Shown piece by piece: positions 1-5,554 of a stretch of DNA of 6,906 nt (its first letter is position 1; every line of letters starts with the position of its first letter). The position numbers and the translations under genes were made by a program. The stretch is from Pseudomonadota bacterium (GTDB lineage: Bacteria > Pseudomonadota > Gammaproteobacteria > Burkholderiales > Casimicrobiaceae). The DNA lies in the NCBI GenBank assembly GCA_022709775.1, contig JAKLIE010000091.1, positions 1 to 6,906 on the forward strand. Reading direction: 5' to 3'. A model generated the notes under the pieces. That model worked only from the letters and a program-made list of their open reading frames with translations, was not told the origin of the DNA and did not search any database.

Positions 1-652
1 AGCCCGCGCCCGATGCGAACGCGATGCCCCAGGCGCCGGCGGCGTCCACGACGGCCTCCGCGTGGAGCGTGCCGCTGCCGGTCTGCACGCCGGTCACCCG
101 CGCGCCGTCGCGGACGACTCCGCCGACCGCGGTGCGCACGCGGAATCGCACGCCGCGCGCCCTCGCGGCACGGGCGTACGCGCTCGCGAGCCGGTAGGCG
201 TCGACGTAGCCGTCGTCCTCGACGAGCGAGATGCGTCGCGCCGCCGACGCGTCGAGCCAGGGCACGAGGGCCTTCGCCTCGCGCGCGTCGAGGTTGCGGA
301 CCTCGACGCCGTGGTCGCGCAGCAGGCGGTCCATCGCAACGAGCTCGCCCTCGCGCTCCTCGCTCGCGGCGACGCGCAGGTTGCCGACGCGTCGGAAGCC
401 GACCGGCTCGCCCAGCTCCGCCTCGAGCTCCCGGAACGCCTCGTGCGTTCGGCCGACCATCCCGAGCGTCTCGACGTGGAGGCGCCCGCGAGACACGAGG
501 CCCGCCGATCGCGACGTGGCGCCCGAGCCGATGTCGTTGCGCTCCAGCACGACGACGTCGCTCTGGCCCGCGCAGGCGAGATGCCACGCGATGCTGCAGC
601 CGAGCACGCCGCCGCCGACGACGACGACGGCGGTGCGATCGTGTTTGTCCAT
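1..652 (-). CDS. FAD-dependent oxidoreductase, DAO family (C-terminus beyond the window)
   Basis: The minus-strand frame is open from an ATG at 652 to the left edge, giving the first 217 residues of a larger protein. Residues 8-18 form a beta strand followed by the dinucleotide-binding motif GGGVLG (13-18), and the acidic residue that normally contacts the FAD ribose is E37 at the end of the second strand. SGATSRSAG (43-51) matches the flavin-contacting loop of the glycine oxidase/sarcosine oxidase/dimethylglycine dehydrogenase group. VDAYRLASAYARAARARG (149-167 region) and VVDAAGAWG (201-209) are further hallmarks of this fold. The family oxidises amines or hydroxy acids; the substrate-binding and C-terminal parts are missing here, so the substrate cannot be named. 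It lies 80 bp downstream of sulP on the same strand, and no clear promoter is visible. AAAGGA lies about 15 nt upstream of the ATG, a long spacing, but no other in-frame start is nearby. The family is secure; the specific enzyme is unknown. Confidence 0.88.
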   Translation of the reverse strand, partial: MDKHDRTAVVVVGGGVLGCSIAWHLACAGQSDVVVLERNDIGSGATSRSAGLVSRGRLHVETLGMVGRTHEAFRELEAELGEPVGFRRVGNLRVAASEEREGELVAMDRLLRDHGVEVRNLDAREAKALVPWLDASAARRISLVEDDGYVDAYRLASAYARAARARGVRFRVRTAVGGVVRDGARVTGVQTGSGTLHAEAVVDAAGAWGIAFASGAG

Positions 653-683
653 CGAGGCGATGCGACGTCCTTTAGTGAGGCCG

Positions 684-698
684 CACCCGCGGCGGGTG
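684..698. repeat. Short inverted repeat between sulP and the oxidoreductase gene
   Basis: CACCCGC and GCGGGTG face each other across a single base in the 80-bp gap between the sulP stop and the oxidoreductase start. It could be a protein-binding site or part of a sulP transcript end, but no T-run follows on the minus strand, so it is not a standard intrinsic terminator. In DNA this GC-rich, a 7-bp match is weak evidence. The rest of the gap shows nothing recognisable. Confidence 0.3.
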
Positions 699-732
699 GC
701 GGATCGGCGCCTGCCGACTGCCGTGGATGGGT

Positions 733-2475
733 TCAGTCGCCGGTCCCGGTCCCGCGCGACGCCGCTCCCGCGCCCGCCGCGGGGCCGTCATCGGCGAGGA
801 AATCGTCGACCGCGGCCGACGCGGAGGGAAAGAACCGCTCGCGCGACGCGCCGTGGCCGTCGAGCATGCGGCTCATCTGCTCGCGCAGCGGGCGATTCGC
901 GCGCGCGAATCGCAGGTCGACGCCGCGCTGCTCGAAATAGTCGTGCAGATCCGCGAGCACCTGCGCGGCGGTGACGTCGATCTCCCATACGGCCTGCAGG
1001 TCCAGCACGACGAGTCGCGCCGCCGGATCGGTGGTGCCCGCGAGGGTCTTGAGCCGGTCGGCGACGTGATGGACGTTCGCGAACACGAGCGGCGCGTAGA
1101 GCCGGTAGACGACCACGCCGGGGGGCGAGACGCCGGGCACGTCGTCGTCGAGATCGTGGAAGCGGCCGTCGCCGGGGTTGCGTCGCAGCACCGCGTCGCG
1201 CGGGCGCGCGACCTCGACCAGCACCTCGAGGAACGCGAGCGCGACCCCGATCAGCATGCCGGGCAGCACTCCCAGCAGCAGCACGCCGAGGGTGACCATG
1301 TTCGCGATCCAGAAGGCGTGGCGGTCGAGGCGGCGCAGCGCCCGGATGCCGGCGACGTCGAGCAGATGGATGGCCGCCACGATCAGGATCGCAGCGAGCG
1401 CGACGCGGGGCAGCCAGTCGAGCAGCGGCGCGAGGAATGCCGTGAACGCGACGAGCAGCGCCAGCGCGGCGAACTGCGTTCCCTGCGTCCGTCCCCCCGC
1501 CGCGTCGGCGGTGATCGAGCGCGAGCCGCTCGCGCCGACGTTGAAGCCTCCGAGGATCCCGGCGCCGACGTTGGCCGCGCCGAGCGCGCGCAATTCGGCG
1601 CCCGGGTCCACCGACTCGCCGCGCCGCTCGGCGAGCGTGCGCGCGAGGAGCACGCCTTCGGCAAACACCAGGAACGCGAGCGCGATCGCGCCGCCGGCGA
1701 GGGTGCGCACGTCGGAGAAGCTCGCGTCGGGGAGCGCCGGCGCCGGGAGGCCGGACGGGACTCCCGTGAGCGTGGCGACGCCGCGTTCGCGCAGGCCGAG
1801 CGCGATCATCGCGGCGACCGCGACGATGCAGGCGACCAGCGGTCCCGGAACGCGCGGCAGCCATGCCCGCAATGCGAGCAGGAGCGCGATCAACGCCATG
1901 CCCAGCGCGAACGTCGGCACGTGCGTCTTCGGAAGCGCGGCGGCCAGGTCGATCATGCGCGGCAGGAACGTGTTGGCCGGCACCGAGACCCCGAGGAGCG
2001 CGGCGAGCTGCGAGGCCACCAGGACGAGCGCCGCGCCGTTGGCGTATCCGACCAGGACCGGACGCGCCAGCACGTCGGCGACCTGGCCGACGCCCAGGCG
2101 CGACGCCGCCAGGAGGACGACGCCGGTCATGATCGCGAGCAGCGCGGCGAGCGCGGCGGCGCGCGCCGGATCGCCCGCCGCCAGCGGCGCGATGATCGCC
2201 GCGGCAAGCAGCGCGATCGTCGTGTCGGGGCCCACGATCACGCGCCGCGATTGCGTGAGCAGCGCGTAGAGCGCCATCGACCCGATCGCCGCATAGAGTC
2301 CCGTTGCCGGCGCGAGCCCGACGAGCTCGGCGTAGGCGAGCACCGACGGGATCATCACGATCGCGACGGAGACGCCGGCGAACGTGTCGGCGCGCCAGGC
2401 GCCGGGCGCGGGGGGCAGGACCTGCGCGAGCCCGGGCAGCCAGCGACGCCAGGCCGGGCTGCCATCGCGGGTCAT
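733..2475 (-). CDS. SulP (SLC26-type) anion transporter with C-terminal STAS domain
   Basis: A 580-residue inner-membrane protein, full length for a bacterial SulP permease. The N-terminal signature is clear: a hydrophobic first helix with IPSVLAYAELVGLAPATGLY (42-61), then RRVIVGPDTTIALL (77-90) and ARPVLVGYANG (137-147). Hydrophobic segments continue to about residue 420. E273 in FAEGVLLAR falls where SLC26/SulP proteins carry a conserved membrane acidic residue implicated in coupling. GASGSRSITADAAGGRTQ (314-331) matches the SxSxSRT-type loop of the family. Residues about 450-550 form the cytoplasmic STAS domain (VVLDLQAVWEIDVTAAQVL, 489-507). The tail from about 560 is Ala/Gly-rich and probably disordered. 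Members carry sulfate, bicarbonate, or dicarboxylates; sequence alone does not tell which. It follows the BPSS1780-type gene by 16 bp, and GGAGG 10 nt before the ATG supports this start. Probably the last gene of the thrB unit. Confidence 0.93.
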   Translation of the reverse strand: MTRDGSPAWRRWLPGLAQVLPPAPGAWRADTFAGVSVAIVMIPSVLAYAELVGLAPATGLYAAIGSMALYALLTQSRRVIVGPDTTIALLAAAIIAPLAAGDPARAAALAALLAIMTGVVLLAASRLGVGQVADVLARPVLVGYANGAALVLVASQLAALLGVSVPANTFLPRMIDLAAALPKTHVPTFALGMALIALLLALRAWLPRVPGPLVACIVAVAAMIALGLRERGVATLTGVPSGLPAPALPDASFSDVRTLAGGAIALAFLVFAEGVLLARTLAERRGESVDPGAELRALGAANVGAGILGGFNVGASGSRSITADAAGGRTQGTQFAALALLVAFTAFLAPLLDWLPRVALAAILIVAAIHLLDVAGIRALRRLDRHAFWIANMVTLGVLLLGVLPGMLIGVALAFLEVLVEVARPRDAVLRRNPGDGRFHDLDDDVPGVSPPGVVVYRLYAPLVFANVHHVADRLKTLAGTTDPAARLVVLDLQAVWEIDVTAAQVLADLHDYFEQRGVDLRFARANRPLREQMSRMLDGHGASRERFFPSASAAVDDFLADDGPAAGAGAASRGTGTGD

Positions 2476-2485
2476 CGCGATCGGA

Positions 2486-2490
2486 CCTCC
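2486..2490 (-). promoter_or_regulatory. Shine-Dalgarno site of the sulP gene
   Basis: CCTCC on the plus strand reads GGAGG on the minus strand, 10 nt before the ATG at 2475 and just after the stop of the preceding gene at 2492. It is the clearest ribosome binding site in the window. It fixes the sulP start and means sulP can be translated independently although it sits in a tight gene string. Confidence 0.75.
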
Positions 2491-2491
2491 G

Positions 2492-3355
2492 TCAGTCCCG
2501 GGCCGGCGTGCGCCCCGGGGTCAGCGGAGCCAGCGTCTCGCCGGCATGGAAGACGTCGCGGTAGCTCACGTAGTCGGAGACGTGGAGCGTCGCGGCGAAG
2601 AAGAACACGTAGGGCATCAGGAGCGCGATGCCGAGCACGGATGCGACCGAGGGCGGCAGGACGAGCATCAGGAGCGCGAGCGCGACGCCGGGCACGAGTC
2701 CGCCCATCACGAACACCGAGAGCCCGTACACGACGAGCGGGCGCCAGTTCGCCATCGCGGCACGCAGCGAATGCACGAGTGCCGAGCCTGCCGGCAGGTC
2801 CTGGAAGACGACGAGGCCCGGCGCGAACCACAGCGCGGCGAGCGTCGGCAGCGCGACGAGGATCGCGAACAGCATCGCGGCCTGCGTGCGTGCATCGCGC
2901 AGCGTGGCGTTGAACGTCGCGCTCCACGCATCGCGCTCCTCGGCGGTGGTCGGCGCCGGTGCGGTGAGCGTGTCGAGCAGCCTGCCGCCGTCGACGAGCG
3001 CCGTCGACATCACCGCGACGGTGATCCCCGCGACGAATACGACGCCGAGCACGAGCAGCGCGCGCAGGTTCGACCGGAAGCCCTGGAACAGGTCGGGGAC
3101 GCGCGGCGTGCCGCCGCGCTCCTGCGTCCACGCGGCGGCGAGGAAGCCGACGGCGAACACGGGCTTGATCAGCGGCACCGCGAGCTGCCCGACGAAGGGC
3201 ACCAGGTCGACCGCCATCATGACGACGTAGTAGGTCGCGAGCAGGAAGAGCCACGGCATCCGTGCCCGCGAGAACAGCGCCCACGCGTCCTTCAGCCACG
3301 CGACGCCCTTTCTCGCCTCGTGGACCGTGTAGACGACGTCGCGCGGGGCGTCCAT
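2492..3355 (-). CDS. BPSS1780-type integral membrane protein of unknown function
   Basis: A 287-residue multi-pass protein resembling the betaproteobacterial BPSS1780 family. A short cytoplasmic-looking N-terminus (VHEARKGVAWLKDAWALFSR, 11-30) leads into hydrophobic segments at about 33-49, 53-75, 98-119, 160-175, 205-232 and 235-255. Between the second and third segments is PDLFQGFRSNLRALL (87-101), a loop typical of this family. A polar stretch (about 121-158, including TAPAPTTAEERDAW) separates the two halves and probably lies outside the membrane. No catalytic motif is visible and no function is established. Start choice: the frame stays open for another 84 codons upstream, but that part lies inside thrB in another frame and is Arg/Ser-rich noise, while the ATG at 3355 lies 4 bp after the thrB stop. 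No good Shine-Dalgarno precedes it, so translation is probably coupled to thrB. sulP follows 16 bp downstream. Confidence 0.85.
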   Translation of the reverse strand: MDAPRDVVYTVHEARKGVAWLKDAWALFSRARMPWLFLLATYYVVMMAVDLVPFVGQLAVPLIKPVFAVGFLAAAWTQERGGTPRVPDLFQGFRSNLRALLVLGVVFVAGITVAVMSTALVDGGRLLDTLTAPAPTTAEERDAWSATFNATLRDARTQAAMLFAILVALPTLAALWFAPGLVVFQDLPAGSALVHSLRAAMANWRPLVVYGLSVFVMGGLVPGVALALLMLVLPPSVASVLGIALLMPYVFFFAATLHVSDYVSYRDVFHAGETLAPLTPGRTPARD

Positions 3356-3359
3356 CGCG

Positions 3360-4313
3360 TCAGGCGGCGCGCGCGTCGGGCAGCTGCGGCATCGCCGCGA
3401 CGCGCTTCGCGAGGATGCGCTCGAACGCCGCGGGATCGTGCGCGTGCACGAGCTCGCCGGGGCGCGGCAGGTGGAGGTCGTAGAGGCGCGACAGCCAGAA
3501 GCGCAGTGCGGCCGCGCGCAGCAGCGTCGGCCACTGCTCGCGCTCGTCCTGCGAGAGCGGGCGCACGCGCTGATAGGCGCCGACGAACGCATCGGTGCGT
3601 TCGGCATCCAGTCCGCCCTCGGCGTCGTTGCACCAGTCGTTCACGGCGATCGCGAGGTCGTAGGCGAGGAAGTCGGTCGCGGCGAAGCCGAAATCGACGA
3701 TGCCCGCCACGCGGTCGCCCGCGAACAGCACGTTGTCGCGGAAGAGGTCGCCGTGGATCGCCGCCTTGGGGAGCCGCAGGCGGTTCATGCCCGCCTGGAA
3801 GCGCAGCTCGGCCGCGAGCACTTCGGCCTGCGCCGGCGACAGGAACGGCTGCACGGCGCGCGCCGCCTGCCGCCACCACGCCGGCCCGCGGCGGTTCGCC
3901 AGGCGCGCACGGTAGCCGAGCGAGGCGGCGTGCAGCTGCGCGAGCGCCTCGCCGACGGCGGCGCAGTCGCCCGCGGTCGGCGCGAGTTGCGGCCTGCCGT
4001 CGATGCGATCGACGAGGCCGGCGGGCTTGCCGCACAGCATCGAGAACAGCGCGCCGGTGCGGTCGGGCGCCGGCGCGGGCACCGCGACGCCCGACCGCGC
4101 GAGGTGCGCCATGAGGTTCAGGTAGAACGGGAGCTCGTCCGCGGGCAGCCGCTCGTAGAGCGTCAGCACGTAGCGGCCGCCCCCGGTCGTCACGAAGTAG
4201 TTCGTGTTCTCGATGCCGGACGTGATCGGCTCGAGCGAGACGAGCCCGCCCAGCGCGTAGCGCGCGAGCCAGGCGTCGAGGTCCTCGGCCGTGACGGTCG
4301 TGTAGACGGACAT
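3360..4313 (-). CDS. thrB: Homoserine kinase ThrB (aminoglycoside phosphotransferase fold)
   Basis: A 317-residue cytosolic enzyme, the usual length for this ThrB class, which is unrelated to the GHMP-type ThrB of Escherichia coli. It phosphorylates L-homoserine with ATP to O-phospho-L-homoserine, the substrate of threonine synthase. The N-terminus MSVYTTVTAEDLDAWLARY and SGIENTNYFVTT (32-43) are diagnostic, as is LPFYLNLMAHLARSGVAVPAP (61-81). The catalytic loop is HGDLFRDN (187-194, with catalytic D189 and N194), and the metal-binding motif is IVDFGFA (205-211, D207). All key residues are present. It follows the DUF2782 gene by 61 bp and its stop is 4 bp before the start of the BPSS1780-type gene, so these are probably co-transcribed. 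The ATG is preceded by a GC-only palindrome and only a weak GGGG ribosome site. No other gene of threonine synthesis is in the window. Confidence 0.95.
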   Translation of the reverse strand: MSVYTTVTAEDLDAWLARYALGGLVSLEPITSGIENTNYFVTTGGGRYVLTLYERLPADELPFYLNLMAHLARSGVAVPAPAPDRTGALFSMLCGKPAGLVDRIDGRPQLAPTAGDCAAVGEALAQLHAASLGYRARLANRRGPAWWRQAARAVQPFLSPAQAEVLAAELRFQAGMNRLRLPKAAIHGDLFRDNVLFAGDRVAGIVDFGFAATDFLAYDLAIAVNDWCNDAEGGLDAERTDAFVGAYQRVRPLSQDEREQWPTLLRAAALRFWLSRLYDLHLPRPGELVHAHDPAAFERILAKRVAAMPQLPDARAA

Positions 4314-4323
4314 GCCCCGGGGC
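4314..4323. repeat. GC-only palindrome abutting the thrB start codon
   Basis: GCCCCGGGGC is a perfect 10-bp palindrome ending directly at the thrB ATG, and GGCGCC (4321-4326) overlaps its distal end. On the mRNA it contains the only G-rich stretch that could act as a ribosome site for thrB, so base pairing here could lower initiation. This is inference: short GC palindromes are common at this base composition. The remainder of the 61-bp gap to the DUF2782 stop holds nothing else I can recognise. Confidence 0.35.
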
Positions 4324-4374
4324 GCCGCGTCGGGGGGCGGCGCGCGTCGATTCAGTCGCGGTGGGCGCGCGCGC

Positions 4375-4734
4375 TCACCAGGAGAACAGCACCCACAACG
4401 GCACGCTGAGCGACGGGTCGAGGCTGTTTCGCCGGATGAACGTGCCGCCGCTGCCCTGCGGCACCAAATAGTAGGGCACGCCGTGGCGCGGCGTCACCTT
4501 CACGAACTTGAGCTCGCCCCCCATTCGCACCTCCTCGCGCGTCTCCGCCTCGCTGCGGAGAATCGTGACCTGCGGCTCGAGGTCCGGGTCGGTGGTGCGG
4601 AAGGCGGGCGGCTGCTGCGCGGGTTCGGTCCCCGGCGGCGGGAGCGGAGGGGGCGGCTGCACCTGCGCGGTCGCGGACGCCGCGACGCAGAGCGCCAGCG
4701 CGGCGGCGGTGAGGATGCTCTCGAACGGACGCAC
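4375..4734 (-). CDS. DUF2782 family secreted protein (GTG start)
   Basis: A 119-residue protein of the DUF2782 family, small proteins found beside thrB and polA in Betaproteobacteria; function unknown. Residues 1-23 look like a Sec signal peptide: hydrophobic core ILTAAALALCVAA, then SATA before Q24, an AxA-type cleavage site. C16 is preceded by LAL, which does not fit a lipobox, so a lipoprotein is unlikely. After a Pro-rich linker (PPPPLPPP, 27-34), the conserved part runs from about residue 50: PQVTILRSEAETREEVRMGG, then KFVKVTPRHGVPYYLVP and a C-terminal SLDPSLSVPLWVLFSW. The mature protein is probably periplasmic. The start codon is GTG; no ATG lies in frame upstream or near the N-terminus, and no Shine-Dalgarno is visible (the leader is C-rich instead). 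It is the first gene of the probable thrB unit. Confidence 0.88.
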   Translation of the reverse strand: MRPFESILTAAALALCVAASATAQVQPPPPLPPPGTEPAQQPPAFRTTDPDLEPQVTILRSEAETREEVRMGGELKFVKVTPRHGVPYYLVPQGSGGTFIRRNSLDPSLSVPLWVLFSW

Positions 4735-4765
4735 GGGAGGGATCGCCGGGATGGGAAACGGGAAG

Positions 4766-4774
4766 ATTCTAGCA
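4766..4774 (-). promoter_or_regulatory. Candidate extended -10 promoter of the DUF2782-thrB unit
   Basis: Read on the minus strand this is TGCTAGAAT: TGn followed by TAGAAT, a five-of-six match to the sigma-70 -10 box with the extended TGn element. It stands out as an AT-rich island in GC-rich DNA. Transcription would start near 4759, leaving a leader of about 25 nt before the GTG at 4734. No TTGACA-like -35 is present; an inverted repeat (4784-4807) covers that position instead. This is a motif match only. Confidence 0.5.
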
Positions 4775-4783
4775 TCGTGCCCT

Positions 4784-4807
4784 GCGGTCCGCCGGGCCGC
4801 GGACCGC
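4784..4807. repeat. Perfect inverted repeat between the LOG and DUF2782 genes
   Basis: The arms GCGGTCCGC (4784-4792) and GCGGACCGC (4799-4807) pair perfectly across a 6-base loop. On the minus strand it begins 18 nt after the LOG stop codon, so it may help end the LOG transcript, although no U-tract follows as in a standard intrinsic terminator. It also spans about -25 to -48 relative to the predicted DUF2782 transcription start, where a regulator could bind. The sequence cannot separate these roles, and chance is possible at this GC content. Confidence 0.45.
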
Positions 4808-4808
4808 G

Positions 4809-4826
4809 CGGGGCCGCCGGGGCCGC
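4809..4826. repeat. Tandem 9-bp repeat at the end of the LOG gene
   Basis: CGGGGCCGC occurs twice in direct succession (4809-4817 and 4818-4826), touching the first base of the LOG stop codon. It is next to the inverted repeat at 4784-4807. It is most simply a small slippage duplication; no function is evident. Confidence 0.4.
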
Positions 4827-5554
4827 TACAGATTGAGCATCCGCTCGCGCTCCTCCTGCGTCGGCTGGAATCCGCGCCCTTCGTAGAAGCGGAAGATCGC
4901 CTCGACGACCTCGTCGGGGTCGTCGATGGTCTGCATCAGGTCGAGGTCGCGCTCGCCGACCATGCCCTCGCCGACGAACTTCTCGCGCATCCAGTCGACG
5001 AGCCCGCGCCAGAACGCCGAGCCGACGAGGATGATCGGGATGCGTCGGCTCTTGCCCGTCTGCACGAGCGTGAGGCACTCCGACAGCTCGTCGAGCGTGC
5101 CGAATCCGCCGGGCAGCACGACGTAGGCCGACGCGAACCGCACGAACATCATCTTGCGCGAGAAGAAGTACAGGAAGTCGACCGGGATGTCCTGTTGGCT
5201 GCGGTCGCCCGTCTCGTGCGGCAGCGCGATGTTGAGGCCGATCGACGGCCCGCGCCCCGCGTACGCGCCCCGGTTGGCCGCCTGCATGAGCCCGGGGCCG
5301 CCGCCCGAGATCACCGAGAACCCGGCGTCGGAGAGTTTGCGCGCGATCGTGTGCGCCGTCTCGTAGTAGGCGTGCCCCTCGCGGATGCGCGCGCTGCCGA
5401 ACATCGAGACTGCGGGGCGGATACCCCGCAGTCGCTCTGCCGCGGCGACGAACTCTGCCATAATGGCCAGCACCCGCCACGCTTCCTGGCCGTTCGACGA
5501 ATACATCGCCTGGGGATCGATCATCCCCGGAATCTTCGGCGTCGTCTTTCGCAT
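4826..5554 (-). CDS. LOG family protein (TIGR00730-type Rossmann-fold phosphoribohydrolase)
   Basis: A 242-residue cytosolic protein of the LOG family (often annotated as a lysine decarboxylase-like protein, a historical misnomer). Relatives hydrolyse nucleoside 5'-monophosphates to a base and ribose 5-phosphate, including cytokinin activation in plants. The signature parts are all there: VSMFGSARI (49-57), the nucleotide-binding loop SGGGPGLM (83-90), FSRKMMF (131-137, with R133 and K134), and the catalytic motif PGGFGTLDE (148-156, ending at E156). The substrate in this bacterium is not determined. The conserved region begins at about residue 22 (NGQEAWRVLAIMAEF), so ATGs at residues 11 and 17 are alternative starts. 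I chose residue 1 because AGGA lies 11 nt upstream and GAGGG just before it, while the alternatives have no better site. This ATG overlaps the polA ATG on the other strand. The stop is TAG at 4826-4828. Confidence 0.93.
   Translation of the reverse strand: MRKTTPKIPGMIDPQAMYSSNGQEAWRVLAIMAEFVAAAERLRGIRPAVSMFGSARIREGHAYYETAHTIARKLSDAGFSVISGGGPGLMQAANRGAYAGRGPSIGLNIALPHETGDRSQQDIPVDFLYFFSRKMMFVRFASAYVVLPGGFGTLDELSECLTLVQTGKSRRIPIILVGSAFWRGLVDWMREKFVGEGMVGERDLDLMQTIDDPDEVVEAIFRFYEGRGFQPTQEERERMLNL
5408..5433. repeat. Perfect 10-bp inverted repeat inside the LOG gene, upstream of polA
   Basis: The arms GACTGCGGGG (5408-5417) and its exact complement (5424-5433) are separated by 6 bases. It lies in the LOG codons for the LRGIRPAV stretch (about residues 41-49). 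Relative to the candidate polA promoter (-10 at 5459-5464) it covers roughly -38 to -63, a usual place for a regulator, and it could also fold in the LOG mRNA. Coding constraint or chance can explain it too. Confidence 0.4.
5456..5464 (+). promoter_or_regulatory. Candidate extended -10 promoter of polA, inside the LOG gene
   Basis: TGCCATAAT is TGn followed by CATAAT, a five-of-six match to the sigma-70 -10 box with the extended element. Since polA has no intergenic DNA upstream, its promoter has to be in the LOG gene. Transcription would start near 5471, giving a leader of about 80 nt. On the LOG strand the same bases encode Ala-Ile-Met-Ala with ATT and GCA codons, whereas most codons in the gene end in G or C. 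No clear -35 is seen. Confidence 0.4.

Noticed and set aside
13..974. Several overlapping plus-strand frames of 220-290 codons at the left end
   Set aside because: They are antisense to the FAD oxidoreductase and the sulP 3' end, with low-complexity Arg/Ala products and no domain.
727..2913. A 728-codon plus-strand frame opposite sulP
   Set aside because: Its product is a low-complexity Arg/Glu/Gln/His-rich string, the usual antisense image of a GC-rich membrane-protein gene; sulP on the other strand has full family signatures.
3356..3607. Upstream extension of the BPSS1780-type gene giving a 371-residue protein
   Set aside because: The added 84 residues lie inside thrB in another frame, are Ser/Arg/Cys-rich, and have no match to the family. 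The ATG at 3355, just after the thrB stop, begins the conserved protein.
3438..4409. A 323-codon plus-strand frame opposite thrB
   Set aside because: Antisense image of thrB; the thrB frame carries intact kinase motifs and this frame carries none.
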